Made by a program: the position numbers and the translations under genes. A DNA stretch of 64,000 bases from the NCBI RefSeq assembly GCF_029953285.1, contig NZ_JASAOI010000007.1:124001-188000 (forward strand). The letters are read 5' to 3'. The notes under the pieces were generated by a model. It saw nothing but the letters and a program-made list of their open reading frames with translations, did not search any database and was not told where the DNA came from. Below, one piece after another: positions 25,863 through 34,901 of the stretch; position 1 is the stretch's first letter; every line of letters starts with the position of its first letter. Source of the stretch: Yinghuangia seranimata (lineage in GTDB: Bacteria; Actinomycetota; Actinomycetes; Streptomycetales; Streptomycetaceae).

Positions 25863-26774
25863 TCAGGAGGACGCGCTCCACGACGTCAGGCCCCAGCGCA
25901 GCACGTGCCGGGCGTCCGGCGCCAACGTCACCAGGCCGACTCCGGTGCGGAAGGCGTCCGCCGGGCACGACATCGGCTCGACGGCGATGCTCCGGCGCCG
26001 GGCGGACGAAGCGAGCGTGTCGCCCGTGAAGACCTGGAGGAACTCGGCGCCCTCGCCGAGCCACAGGTCGGTGCCGTGGCCGCCGGACGGGTGCGCGAGC
26101 GTGACCACCGCCCGCCCGTCGGCGCCGCGGGTGAGTTCCGTGAATGCGGTGTCCAGGCGTCCCGGGCCGACCGGGCGCGGCGTGCGGAAGTCGTACTCCG
26201 TTCCGGCGACCGCGGCGGCGGTCCCGTCGCCCGGCAGGCGCTGTGCCACGGGGAGGGTCAGGAGCGCGTCGTCGACCAGGTCGGTGCCGACGGTCAGGTA
26301 CGGGTGCTGGCCGATCCCGTACGGCGCGGCGGCGTCGCCGATGTTGCGGGCCGTGATGGTGACCGCGAGCCCGCCCGGCCCGAGCGCGTACTCGATGTGC
26401 ACCGCGACGGCGAACGGGTACCCGGGCTGCGGCCACACGGTCGCGGTGAGCTCGGCGCGCTCCGGGTCGCGCGCCGCGACCTGCCAGGACGTCCAGCGCA
26501 GCAGCCCGTGGATGGCGTTGCCGTGCGCCGGCTCGGTCAGCGGCAGCTGCTGCTCCTCGCCGTCCCACGTGTAGCGGCCGCCGCTGATCCGGTTCGGCCA
26601 CGGCGCGAGCACCTGGCCGCGCCCGCCGACGATGCGCTCGGCGGCGGAGAACCCGGCCAGCACGGGGCGCCCCGCGACGGAGTAGTGGCGCAGCGCGGCG
26701 CCCAGCTCGACCACGACCGCGGTCTGGTCGCCGTGGCGCAGCTCGATCTGGTGCCCTGACGGACTCGTCGGCAT
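25863..26774 (-). CDS. Aldose 1-epimerase (mutarotase) family protein
   Basis: The 303-residue protein matches the GalM family. The catalytic histidines lie in GNAIHGLLRW and GIGQHPYL and the catalytic glutamate in SIAVEPMSC; the substrate-binding segment APWPNRISGGRYTWDG is also present. It interconverts alpha and beta anomers of aldoses such as galactose, which fits with the beta-galactosidase and transporter. The ATG at 26774 follows GGAGGCGGGAC. It is transcribed towards the AraC gene and ends 42 bp from it. Confidence 0.93.
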   Translation of the reverse strand: MPTSPSGHQIELRHGDQTAVVVELGAALRHYSVAGRPVLAGFSAAERIVGGRGQVLAPWPNRISGGRYTWDGEEQQLPLTEPAHGNAIHGLLRWTSWQVAARDPERAELTATVWPQPGYPFAVAVHIEYALGPGGLAVTITARNIGDAAAPYGIGQHPYLTVGTDLVDDALLTLPVAQRLPGDGTAAAVAGTEYDFRTPRPVGPGRLDTAFTELTRGADGRAVVTLAHPSGGHGTDLWLGEGAEFLQVFTGDTLASSARRRSIAVEPMSCPADAFRTGVGLVTLAPDARHVLRWGLTSWSASS

Positions 26775-27070
26775 GTCCCGCCTCCTCCCGTGCGCGGACG
26801 CGCCCGCCGTCGCGGTGCGTCGATCATCAGGGGTACCACGACGGAGGCCCCGTTACGCACGTGCGGTCCGCCGTTACGGCGTGTCCGTCCGTTCGAGGAG
26901 GTGCTTGAGCGTCGCCTCGGCCGGCGCCTCGTCGGCCGGCGTGGCCGCCGGGTCGAGGGAAGTTTCCGGCGCGGAGCGGCGCTTCGCTCGCCTACCGTGG
27001 TGAAAGGCGGACGCTCTGGGGGGAACCGGGCGTGGACCGCCGGGTGTGCCGTGACATCGGGGGGTGGGGC

Positions 27071-28015
27071 ATGCGTCGGTTGTGGTCGGGGATCCGGTGG
27101 GTCCTCGTGGCGGTGATGCTGCTGCCCGCGCTCGTCGGCTGCGAGTTCGGGTCGACGTCGCCGGACGGCCCGCACGTGGGCTACGCGGTGGGGCCGGTCA
27201 GGCTGTCCGTCGGGCTGGACGGGGTGTCCGTCACGCTCGGCCGTTCGTGGGTCACCCCGCTGGGGACGTTCTCCGTCGAGGGCGGTGTGAAAGTCGCCCG
27301 CGAGCACGAGAACACCGATTCCATGACCGTGGTCATCCGGCACACGGTCGGCGGGCGGCCCACCGAGAGCGTGTTCACCGTCGGCGGCGACCGGCTGCGG
27401 GTGGTCGCGCAGGGCACGACCGTGCAGGAGTTCTCGCCGAACCTCGTCGTCATCAACGCCACGCCGGGGACCACGATCGACATCAACCCGGACGGCCCGG
27501 TCCCCACCGTCCCCGCGACCACGCGGCCGGGCACGGCGAACGGCGGCAATCCGGGCGGCGTTCCCGTCGGAACGCGCACCCCGTCGTCGACGCGGTCCTC
27601 CGCGGGCACCAAGCCCACGCGCACGCTCCCCGCCTCCGGCACGGCGCTGCCGTCCGCCTTCGTCGGCTCCTGGTACGGCCCGGTCCGGCTGGCCGGCGTG
27701 AACCAGTACGGCTCGACGATGTCCGTCGACCTGACCGGCGGCGGCGTAGACCAGACGGTGGGCCAGGCCATGACCCCCGCCGCGGCCGGCCTGTGCCCGG
27801 CCTCGCTGGTCCTGGCCAGCACCCGCGGCCACCCGGTGACGGCCACGCGCGTCCTCGTGCGCGTCCTGCCGATAAACGGATGCGACATGCCGGTATGGGC
27901 CGAACTGACCGTGCGCGGCAACGCGCTGGCCCTGGTCACCTACGCCGGCGCCGACGCCGCCGACCAGCACACCGCCGCCCTCGTCGCCGCGGACCTGCAA
28001 CTGCAGTCCCGCTGA
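27071..28015 (+). CDS. Secreted lipoprotein of unknown function
   Basis: The ATG at 27071 gives a signal peptide (RRLWSGIRWVLVAVMLLPAL) with lipobox LVGC, so the mature 290-odd residue protein is a membrane-anchored lipoprotein. Two beta-rich halves (about 40-150 and about 200-314) are joined by a Thr/Pro/Gly/Ser linker (about 155-195). The second half starts AFVGSWYGPVRLAGVNQYGS, like short beta-barrel lipoprotein domains. No catalytic motif is visible. The longer in-frame start at 27032 is rejected because it would hide the signal peptide. A strong stem-loop follows. Confidence 0.78.
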   Translation: MRRLWSGIRWVLVAVMLLPALVGCEFGSTSPDGPHVGYAVGPVRLSVGLDGVSVTLGRSWVTPLGTFSVEGGVKVAREHENTDSMTVVIRHTVGGRPTESVFTVGGDRLRVVAQGTTVQEFSPNLVVINATPGTTIDINPDGPVPTVPATTRPGTANGGNPGGVPVGTRTPSSTRSSAGTKPTRTLPASGTALPSAFVGSWYGPVRLAGVNQYGSTMSVDLTGGGVDQTVGQAMTPAAAGLCPASLVLASTRGHPVTATRVLVRVLPINGCDMPVWAELTVRGNALALVTYAGADAADQHTAALVAADLQLQSR

Positions 28016-28044
28016 CCGACCGACGTTCCACCCGCATGCCGGAA

Positions 28045-28072
28045 GGCCCGGTCCACCATGGTGGGCCGGGCC
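28045..28072. terminator. Stem-loop terminator after the lipoprotein gene
   Basis: GGCCCGG-T-CCACC (28045-28057) pairs with GGTGG-G-CCGGGCC (28060-28072) with a single T-G wobble and a two-base loop. This nearly perfect palindrome lies 30 bp beyond the lipoprotein stop and upstream of the ABC operon. Confidence 0.7.
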
Positions 28073-28228
28073 GTCCGGCGTGCGGGTGTGGTCCGCCCCC
28101 ATGACTTCGCCGAGAGGTGCGGTTCCCGGTCACATGTCGCGCCGGTCACAGCGCGCCTAGGGTTCCCGGCACCAGGTGCCAGTCGAGGCATCGAGCGTTC
28201 CCCCCTCAGCCCTCAGGAGTCAGCCGGC

Positions 28229-29491
28229 ATGCGTAGTCCGAACACCCTCGACAGGGACAAAGCACTGCAGACCCGGCACACCCGTCTGGCCCGGAAGGCC
28301 GTCGCGCTCGCGGTGTGCGGCCTGCTCGCGGCGGGCTGCGCGAAGGCCGGGACCGCCGGGTCGGCGTCGGGCGGCGGGACCGGGGCCGCGGACCCGGTGA
28401 AGGTCGGGCTGGTGTACTCCAAGACCGGCCCGCTCGCCGCGTACGGCAAGCAGTACGTCGAAGGCTTCAAGGCCGGCCTCGACTACGCGACGCACGGCAC
28501 CGGCGCGGTCGCGGGCCACAAGGTCGAGGTCGAGGAGCGGGACGACGCGGGCGACCCGGCGAAGGCGGTGTCCGCCGCGAAGGACCTGATCGGCAAGGGC
28601 GTCAAGGTCCTGGCCGGCTCGACCGCCTCGGGCGTCGCGCTGCAGGTGGCGCCGCTGGCGGCGCAGAACAAGGTGCTGTTCATCAGCGGCCCGGCCGCCG
28701 CCGACGCGATCACCGGGGTGAACAAGTACACGTTCCGCTCGGGCCGCCAGTCGTACCAGGACATCCAGGCCGGCGCGTCCTACCTGAGCGCGCCCGCCGG
28801 CAAGAAGGTGACGGTGCTGGCGCAGGACAACGCGTTCGGCCAAGCGAACGTCGCCGCGGTCAAGGCGATCCTGGGCGCGAAGGGCGCGACCGTCGACACG
28901 GTGCTCGCGCCGCCGAGCGCGACCGACCTGACGCCGTTCGCCGCGCAGGCGAAGGCCGCGAAGCCGGACCTGCTGTTCGTGGCGTGGGCGGGCGACACCG
29001 CCGCCGCGCTGTGGACGTCGCTCACGCAGCAGGAGGTGCTGGCCACCACGAACGTCGTCACCGGGCTCGACCTGGCGGCCTCGTACCCGCTCTACGGCAC
29101 GGGCGCGGACCGGATCTCGTTCCTCAACCACTACTTCGCCGGGGCGGCCGGCACCGAGGTCGAGAAGGCGATGACCGACGCGGTCGCGAAGGCGGGCGCC
29201 AAGCCGGACATCTTCACGCCGGACGGCTTCACCGCCGCGCAGATGATCGTGCACGCGGCCGAGGCCGCCAAGGGCTCGACCGCCGACACCGACGCCCTGG
29301 TCAAGGCGCTGGAGGGCTGGAGCTTCGACGGCGTGAAGGGCACGTTGACCGTGCGGGCCGCCGACCACGCGCTGCTGCAGCCGATGTTCCAGGTGAAGCT
29401 GACCGGCGCCGGCGCCACCGCAGCCCCGTCCGTGACCGCGACGCTCGCGCCCGAGAACGTGGCCCCGCCGGTGGCCGCGATGGCGGGCTGA
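28229..29491 (+). CDS. Branched-chain amino-acid-type ABC transporter substrate-binding lipoprotein
   Basis: The ATG at 28229 lies nine bases after AGGAG. The 420-residue product has a signal peptide ending in lipobox LAAGC (cysteine near residue 38). A periplasmic-binding-protein type 1 (LivJ) fold follows: VKVGLVYSKTGPLAAYGKQY, GVKVLAGSTASGVALQVAPL, NKVLFISGPAAADAITG, ILGAKGATVDTVLAPPSATD. It binds the imported ligand outside the cell. It is the first gene of a five-gene operon with two ATPases and two permeases. The ligand may be a branched-chain amino acid, urea or another small molecule. Confidence 0.92.
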   Translation: MRSPNTLDRDKALQTRHTRLARKAVALAVCGLLAAGCAKAGTAGSASGGGTGAADPVKVGLVYSKTGPLAAYGKQYVEGFKAGLDYATHGTGAVAGHKVEVEERDDAGDPAKAVSAAKDLIGKGVKVLAGSTASGVALQVAPLAAQNKVLFISGPAAADAITGVNKYTFRSGRQSYQDIQAGASYLSAPAGKKVTVLAQDNAFGQANVAAVKAILGAKGATVDTVLAPPSATDLTPFAAQAKAAKPDLLFVAWAGDTAAALWTSLTQQEVLATTNVVTGLDLAASYPLYGTGADRISFLNHYFAGAAGTEVEKAMTDAVAKAGAKPDIFTPDGFTAAQMIVHAAEAAKGSTADTDALVKALEGWSFDGVKGTLTVRAADHALLQPMFQVKLTGAGATAAPSVTATLAPENVAPPVAAMAG

Positions 29492-29496
29492 TCCAC

Positions 29497-30255
29497 ATGC
29501 CGAACCCCGCCCCGGTCCTGCGGCTGCGCGGCCTCGGCTGGTCGGTCCGCGGCGTCCCGATCGTCGAGGACGTGTCGTTCGACGTGCACGAGGGCGAGTT
29601 CGTCGCCTTCATCGGCCCGAACGGCGCCGGCAAGACCTCGCTGTTCAACCTCGTCTCAGGCATATACCCGGCGAGCGGCGGGACGTTGGAGCTGGACGGC
29701 GCCGACATCACCAGCGCCCCGGTGCACGTCCGGGCCCGGCGCGGCATCGGCCGTACGTTCCAGACGTCGTCGCTGTGGCCCGGCCTGTCGGTGGCGGAAC
29801 ACGTGCGGCTCGCCGCACAGGCCGCCGCCGGGCCGCGCGCCTCGTTCCGCATGTGGCGGCGCGCCGACCGCTTCGCGGCACAGGTCGCCGAGACCCTGGA
29901 TCGCACCGAACTCGCGCACCGCGCCGACACGTTGGCGTCGGCGCTGTCGCACGGCGAGAAGCGCAAGCTCGAACTGGCCGTGCTGCTCGTCGGCGAGCCG
30001 CGCGTCATCCTGCTCGACGAGCCGATGGCCGGCGTCAGCGCCGAGGAAGTCCCGGCGCTCACCGACCTGGTCCGCTCGGTGCACCGCGACCTGGGGCGCA
30101 CCGTGCTCATGGTCGAGCACCACATGGACGTGCTGCTCGGCCTCGCCGACCGGGTCGCCGTCATGCACCACGGCACGCTGCTCGCACTGGACACGCCGGA
30201 CGCGGTCATGGCGGACGCGACCGTGCAACAGGCCTACCTCGGGGAGGCGTTGTGA
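29497..30255 (+). CDS. ABC transporter ATP-binding protein (LivG type)
   Basis: The 252-residue ATPase has Walker A IGPNGAGKTSLFN, the LivG-type signature ALSHGEKRKLELAVLL in place of LSGGQ, Walker B VILLDEPMAGVS and the switch histidine in VEHHMDVL. It starts five bases after the binding-protein stop and overlaps the next ATPase gene by four bases. It pairs with the LivF-type ATPase to drive the two LivH/LivM-like permeases. Confidence 0.95.
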   Translation: MPNPAPVLRLRGLGWSVRGVPIVEDVSFDVHEGEFVAFIGPNGAGKTSLFNLVSGIYPASGGTLELDGADITSAPVHVRARRGIGRTFQTSSLWPGLSVAEHVRLAAQAAAGPRASFRMWRRADRFAAQVAETLDRTELAHRADTLASALSHGEKRKLELAVLLVGEPRVILLDEPMAGVSAEEVPALTDLVRSVHRDLGRTVLMVEHHMDVLLGLADRVAVMHHGTLLALDTPDAVMADATVQQAYLGEAL

Positions 30256-31052
30256 CGTCCGAGGCACTGCTATCCGCGCGCGGCCTGCGCGTTGTGATCG
30301 ACGGGCTGCACATCCTGCACGGCGTCGACCTGGACGTCGCCCCGACCGGGGTGACCGCGCTGCTCGGCCGCAACGGCGCCGGGAAGACCACCACGGTCAA
30401 GGCGGTCATGGGCCTGGTCCCGCGCACCGGCGACATCCGCTTCGCGGGACGCGACGTCGGCCGCCTGCCCACGCACGCGGTCGTGCGCCAAGGCATCGGC
30501 TACGCGCCGGAGGACCGCGGCGTGTTCGCCGGGCTCACGGTGGCCGAGAACCTCCGGCTCGCCGAGCGGGACGCGGATCCGGCGTACCCGTTCGTGTACG
30601 AGCTGTTCCCCGAACTGCGCTCCCGTGGGCGCCAGTTGGCGGGCACGCTGTCCGGTGGCCAGCAGCAGATGCTGGCCATCGGCCGCACGTTGCTCAACGC
30701 GAACCGGCTGATCGTCGCGGACGAGCCCACCAAGGGGCTGGCGCCGAAGATCGTGGCCGAGGTCGCGGACGTGCTGGCGCGGGTGGCCGAACGCGTCCCC
30801 GTGCTGCTCGTCGAACAGAACCTCGCGCTGGTGCGGCGGGTCGCCGGGACGTGCACGGTCCTCGCCGACGGGCGTACCGCGCACCAGGGGGACGCCGCCG
30901 AACTTCTCGCGGACGAGGAGGCGGCGCGGCGGCTGCTGGGGGTGGGCGGTGGCCATCCGGTTGCCGCCTCGTCGATCGCGACTGCCGCTCCTGCTGTTGC
31001 CGCTGCCTCTGCCGCCACCGCCACCGCCACCGCCACCAAGGAGGCTCCCTGA
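30252..31052 (+). CDS. ABC transporter ATP-binding protein (LivF type) with low-complexity tail
   Basis: The 266-residue ATPase has Walker A LGRNGAGKTTTVK, signature TLSGGQQQMLAIGR, Walker B LIVADEPTKGLAP and VEQNLALV. It starts at a GTG overlapping the previous stop. The last ~27 residues are an Ala/Thr-rich tail (PAVAAASAATATATATK), encoded by a run of GCCACC hexamers at about 31014-31037 and unlike other LivF proteins. The tail DNA also carries AAGGAGG, the ribosome binding site of the next gene. Confidence 0.94.
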   Translation: MTSEALLSARGLRVVIDGLHILHGVDLDVAPTGVTALLGRNGAGKTTTVKAVMGLVPRTGDIRFAGRDVGRLPTHAVVRQGIGYAPEDRGVFAGLTVAENLRLAERDADPAYPFVYELFPELRSRGRQLAGTLSGGQQQMLAIGRTLLNANRLIVADEPTKGLAPKIVAEVADVLARVAERVPVLLVEQNLALVRRVAGTCTVLADGRTAHQGDAAELLADEEAARRLLGVGGGHPVAASSIATAAPAVAAASAATATATATKEAP

Positions 31053-31918
31053 TGGCCACCGTCGTCCTGCTGGCCTGCACCGGGCTGGGGCTGGGCGCGC
31101 TGTACTTCCTCATCGCGTCGGGTCTGTCGCTGATCTTCGGGCTGATGGACGTGCTGAACCTGGCGCACGGCGCGCTGCTGTCGGTCGGGGCGTACGCGAC
31201 GTGGTGGGGTGCCGCGCAGGCCGGACTGAACTACTGGCTCGCACTGGCGTTCGGCACGGCGTTCGGAACGGTCGCCGCGGTCGTCCTCGAACTGGTGCTC
31301 ATCCGGCCGCTCTACACCCGGCCGAGGGACCAGATCCTCGCCACCGTGGGTGTGGGCCTGGCCGTCCCGGCCCTGCTCATGGGCATCTGGGGCGGCGACG
31401 CACGGCCGTTCCCGCAGCCCGAATCGCTCGCCGGAACCGTGCACATTGCGGGTGCGGCGGTCCCGGTCAACCGCTTCGTGCTGATCGGCGCCGCCGCCCT
31501 CGTGCTGGTCGCGCTGCGGCTGTTCCTGGCGCGGACCCGCTACGGGCTGATCGTGCGCGCGGGTGTCGAGGACCGGGCGATGGTGACCGCGCTGGGCGTC
31601 GACGTCCGCAAGGCGTTCACCCTCGTCTTCGCGATCGGCGGCGCGGCCGCCGCGCTCGGCGGCGGGCTGGCGGCCCTCTACTTCGGGTCGGTGAACCCCG
31701 GGCAGGGCGCCAACCTGCTGATCTTCGCCTTCGTCGTCGTGGTGATGGGCGGCATGGGCTCGGTGGCGGGCGCCGCCGCGGCGGCCGTCGCGGTCGGGCT
31801 CGTCCAGCAGTTCGCCAACTACTACACCGCCGACGGGCTCGGCGACCTGGCCGTCGTCGCCCTCCTCGCCGTCCTCGTCCTGGCACGGCCCCGCGAACTG
31901 ACCGGGAGACTGGCTTGA
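31052..31918 (+). CDS. Branched-chain amino-acid-type ABC permease (LivH)
   Basis: The 288-residue protein has about eight hydrophobic helices and the LivH landmarks: GLMDVLNLAHGALLSVGAYA near the N-terminus, VRAGVEDRAMVTALGVDVRK as the cytoplasmic coupling region, and VVVVMGGMGSVAGA. Its ATG shares a base with the previous stop (TGATG) and has the ribosome binding site AAGGAGG. It forms the channel with the LivM-type protein encoded next. Confidence 0.94.
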   Translation: MATVVLLACTGLGLGALYFLIASGLSLIFGLMDVLNLAHGALLSVGAYATWWGAAQAGLNYWLALAFGTAFGTVAAVVLELVLIRPLYTRPRDQILATVGVGLAVPALLMGIWGGDARPFPQPESLAGTVHIAGAAVPVNRFVLIGAAALVLVALRLFLARTRYGLIVRAGVEDRAMVTALGVDVRKAFTLVFAIGGAAAALGGGLAALYFGSVNPGQGANLLIFAFVVVVMGGMGSVAGAAAAAVAVGLVQQFANYYTADGLGDLAVVALLAVLVLARPRELTGRLA

Positions 31919-33042
31919 GCACCGTGACCTCGTCGACGCCGCCGACCCCGGCGGTCCCGTCGCCCTCGCCGCCCTCGTCCGCGACCGGGGCGCCCGCGCG
32001 CACCGCCCGCATTGCGCTGCTGCGCTGGTGGCCGCTGGCCCTGTTCGGCGTGCTGGCCGTGCTGCCGTACGGCACGGTGCGGGTGCCGGGCCTCCTCGAC
32101 GGGCCCGTCGGTAGCCCCGGCAGCCTGCAACTGCTCGCCCTGTGCCTGGTGTTCGGCGGTCTGGCGACGAGCTACGACCTGCTGCTCGGCCGCACCGGGC
32201 TGCTCTCCTTCGGGCACGCGCTGTACTTCGCGGCCGGGCTGTACTTCACCGACCTGGCGATGCTGGAGTGGCGGCTGCCGCTGGCGTCCGCCGCCCTGGT
32301 CGGCATCGGCGGCGCGGCGGTGCTGTCGGTGCTGCTCGGCGCGGTGAGCCTGCGCGTGACCGGGATCGGCTTCGCGATGGTCACGCTGGCCTTCGCGCAG
32401 GCCGGGGCCATCCTCGTGCAGCGCAACCCGGGCGGCGTGACCGGCGGCGAGGAGGGCCGCGCGGCGCCGTCCGACCTGCTGCCGGGGAGCCTGATCGGCA
32501 TCGAGAACACGCCCAACCTGTACTGGATCGCGCTGGCGTACCTCGCGCTCACGCTGGCGGTGGTGCACTGGACGTCGTCCTCCCCCACCGGCCGGGTGTG
32601 GGCGGGCATCCGCGAGAACGAGCGCCGTGTCGAGGTGCTGGGGCTGCGGCCGTACGGCTTCAAGCTGGTCGCGCTGGCGGTGGCCGGCACGCTCGCGGGC
32701 GTCGGCGGCGTCGTCTACCTCCTCCTCACCGGCGGGGCGACGCCCCAGGCGGCGGGCTCGGACACGACGCTGTCGCTGCTGGTCATGGTGGTGCTGGGCG
32801 GGTCGGGGACGCGCTGGGGGCCGGTGCTGGGCGGCGTCCTGTACACGTGGGCGGCGCACCGGCTCGGCGACCTGGCCAACTCGTCCGCGATCGCCGACCT
32901 GCCGGGGGTGTTGCGGGTGCCGTTGTCCCAACCTCTGTTCCTGCTGGGCTCGTTGTTCGTCGGCGTCGTGTACCTGCTGCCGGGCGGGCTGGCGAAGCTG
33001 TCGAGCCGGTGGCGGCCGATCAGGGGTGGGTTGACGGCGTGA
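31915..33042 (+). CDS. Branched-chain amino-acid-type ABC permease (LivM)
   Basis: The 375-residue protein has a Pro/Ser/Thr-rich N-terminus, about nine hydrophobic helices and LivM motifs (DLLLGRTGLLSFGHALYFA, GRVWAGIRENERRVEVLGL, VMVVLGGSGTRWGPVLGG). I chose the TTG at 31915, which overlaps the previous stop by four bases and lies six bases after GGGAG; a GTG at 31924 is the alternative. It is the last gene of the operon and is followed by an unusual G/C homopolymer region. Confidence 0.92.
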   Translation: MSTVTSSTPPTPAVPSPSPPSSATGAPARTARIALLRWWPLALFGVLAVLPYGTVRVPGLLDGPVGSPGSLQLLALCLVFGGLATSYDLLLGRTGLLSFGHALYFAAGLYFTDLAMLEWRLPLASAALVGIGGAAVLSVLLGAVSLRVTGIGFAMVTLAFAQAGAILVQRNPGGVTGGEEGRAAPSDLLPGSLIGIENTPNLYWIALAYLALTLAVVHWTSSSPTGRVWAGIRENERRVEVLGLRPYGFKLVALAVAGTLAGVGGVVYLLLTGGATPQAAGSDTTLSLLVMVVLGGSGTRWGPVLGGVLYTWAAHRLGDLANSSAIADLPGVLRVPLSQPLFLLGSLFVGVVYLLPGGLAKLSSRWRPIRGGLTA

Positions 33043-33085
33043 CGGGTGGCGCCGGGCCGGGTCGGGCCCGGCGCCCCCCCCCTGG

Positions 33086-33188
33086 CGGGACGGCTAGCGT
33101 CCGGACGGCGGGGGGGGGGGGGGGGCGCGGGGGGGGGCGCCCCCCCCCCCACCGCCTTGTCGGGACGTCTAGCGTCCGGACGGCGGGG
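33086..33188. repeat. 28-bp duplicated gene end flanking G16, G9 and C11 homopolymers
   Basis: The 28 bases at 33161-33188 contain the stop and last codons of the minus-strand HbhA-like gene. They are repeated at 33086-33113 with one mismatch. Between them run sixteen G (33110-33125), nine G (33129-33137) and eleven C (33140-33150). The G9 and C11 blocks can pair as a hairpin. The region separates two convergent genes. Confidence 0.85.
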
Positions 33189-33795
33189 TCGGCTTGGAGC
33201 CACGCGCCGTCCGGGGCTTGGCAGTTGCCGTCCCGGACGCGGGCTTCGCCCTCGAACCGGCGCCCCGCGCACCGTCCTTCGCGCGGCCCGCGACCTCCTT
33301 GGCCTTGCCCTCGGTGGCGTCGGCGACTTCCTCGGCCTTGTCCCGGGCGTCGTCGACGCGCCGCTTGGCCTCGTCCTTGATCTCGTCGGCGATCCGCGTG
33401 GCGTCGTCCCAGGTCCGGTCCTTGACCCGCTTGGCCTCCTCCTCCGCGTCCTCGAGTTTGCCGCGGGCCCTCTCCACGACCCTGTAGCCGCGTACGGCCA
33501 GGTCGTCGTAGGCGTCGACGGCCTTGCCGTACTGGCCGCGCACGAAGGCACCGGGGTTGTCGGCCAGCGCGCCGACGGTGTCGCCGACCGCGGACTGCAC
33601 GTCCGCGACCGTGGACGAGACGCGGTGGCGGAGCTCCTTCACGTTCGGGGGAAGGCTGATCCTTCCCTCGCTCATCATCGCGGTGGCGTCGCGGATCTTC
33701 TCCAGCGCGAGGTCGCCCGCGCCGACGAAGGCGTAGATCGGCTTCGCGTTCGTCGAGCTCTTCCGGCGTTCGATGACAGTCGCCGTGGTGTTCAC
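33169..33795 (-). CDS. Heparin-binding hemagglutinin (HbhA)-like coiled-coil protein
   Basis: The 208-residue protein begins at a GTG after GGGGGTAGCGA. It has KPIYAFVGAGDLALEKIRDA, which matches the opening of mycobacterial HbhA-like proteins. Long charged coiled-coil helices follow (about 50-165; RARGKLEDAEEEAKRVKDR, ADEIKDEAKRRVDDARDKAEE), then a Lys/Ala/Pro-rich basic tail. Such proteins are surface or polar-growth associated, and the basic tail binds polyanions. Alternating A-K-D repeats also resemble LEA/stress proteins. The last codons are duplicated just beyond the stop. Confidence 0.75.
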   Translation of the reverse strand: MNTTATVIERRKSSTNAKPIYAFVGAGDLALEKIRDATAMMSEGRISLPPNVKELRHRVSSTVADVQSAVGDTVGALADNPGAFVRGQYGKAVDAYDDLAVRGYRVVERARGKLEDAEEEAKRVKDRTWDDATRIADEIKDEAKRRVDDARDKAEEVADATEGKAKEVAGRAKDGARGAGSRAKPASGTATAKPRTARGSKPTPPSGR

Positions 33796-34118
33796 TCGCT
33801 ACCCCCGGAGCTGGGTGGTGGTCGGGAGGGACCGCGCGGTCCGCGGGCCCCTCGGCCCGGCCCCGCAGGCGGCAACCGGGCCGTCGGTCGCGTCGTACAG
33901 GCCTCTGCTGCCCGGGTTCGCCGCGTGCATGCACGCCGCTCCAGCCGGGCGCGCCCGCACCCCGACACCCTGATTTCGACCCATTTCCCCCTCCCCCTTC
34001 ACCCGAACGCCTGAAATCCGGCCGGCCCTGCACCCACCCGGGTGGCAGGCCGCGTACCGGATTTCGACCCGGTGGTAGCAAGGGCCCCGACACCGCCGCC
34101 GAAGGAGCCCGCACCGCG
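33796..34118. other. 323-bp intergenic region between divergent genes
   Basis: No gene is visible. The region contains the word GATTTCGACCC twice in the same orientation (33972-33982 and 34060-34070) and a 12-bp perfect palindrome CCACCCGGGTGG (34034-34045), both in the promoter area of the methyltransferase gene. Their role is unknown. Confidence 0.5.
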
Positions 34119-34847
34119 ATGCCGACCCACCAGTACGACCGCATCGGAAGCCGTTTCGAGGAGTCGAAGTCCACCGCGGCCTTCTCGGCCGCCGACACCC
34201 ACAGCCTGCTCCTCACCATCGGCGACGTCACCGGCACCGCCGCCCTCGACGTCGCGTGCGGCGCCGGCTACAACACCCGGCTGCTCGCGGAACGCGGCGC
34301 CACGCCCGTCGTCGGCGTGGACATCTCCCCCGAGATGATCCGCCTGGCCCAGGGCCACGAGACCGAACGCCCGCTCGGCATCGAGTACGCGGTCCACGAC
34401 GTGGCCGCGATGCCCGAGCTCGGCTCATTCGAACTGGCCACCGCCGTCTACCTGTTCAACTACGCCCCGTCGCGCGCCGCGCTGCGCGCCATGTTCCGCG
34501 CGATCCACGCCAACCTCACGCCCACCGGCCGGCTCGTGGCGATCGTCCCCAACCAGGCGCCGTTCCCGGACAGCAACTGGGACGCGGTCGGCGTCACCAT
34601 CCGCGAACGCGTGCCCGGCCCTGAAGCCCCTTTGCTGCGCGCGGCGTTCCTGACCGAGCCGCCCATCCCGTACGAGTTCGTCGAATGGCCGCGGCGCGAC
34701 CTCGAAGAGGCGGCCCGCTCAGGCGGATTCGACGCGGTCGACTGGCTGCCGACCACCACCCCGCCCCCGGACGAAACCCACGGCACCGACGTCTGGAACG
34801 CCTACCGCGCGGCCCCGGTCTCGTCGTTGATGATCTGCCACCGCTGA
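34119..34847 (+). CDS. Class I SAM-dependent methyltransferase
   Basis: The 242-residue protein has the methyltransferase_25/11 fold: motif I ALDVACGAGYNTRLLAE (about residues 42-58), the acidic ribose binder in VVGVDISPEMIRLAQ, motif II around ELATAVYLFNYA and motif III PTGRLVAIVPNQ. It resembles small-molecule or ubiquinone/menaquinone-type methyltransferases. The ATG follows AAGGAGCCCGCACCGCG. No biosynthetic neighbours indicate its substrate. Confidence 0.88.
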   Translation: MPTHQYDRIGSRFEESKSTAAFSAADTHSLLLTIGDVTGTAALDVACGAGYNTRLLAERGATPVVGVDISPEMIRLAQGHETERPLGIEYAVHDVAAMPELGSFELATAVYLFNYAPSRAALRAMFRAIHANLTPTGRLVAIVPNQAPFPDSNWDAVGVTIRERVPGPEAPLLRAAFLTEPPIPYEFVEWPRRDLEEAARSGGFDAVDWLPTTTPPPDETHGTDVWNAYRAAPVSSLMICHR

Positions 34848-34901
34848 TATGGCCGCCCACATACAGTGGGTTGCCACAGCAGTGACCATTGGGGGGACCG
34901 C

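Noticed and set aside
26878-27020. Minus-strand frame ending EATLKHLLERTDTP as a small gene
   Set aside because: The last 25 codons look coding-like, but no start codon or ribosome binding site could be found and the frame becomes arginine/proline-rich upstream.
33799-33804. GGGTAG on the minus strand just before the HbhA-like gene as a seventh SigB-like promoter
   Set aside because: It is only three bases from the start codon and no GNNT lies 14-17 bases upstream; GGGGG here fits better as the ribosome binding site.
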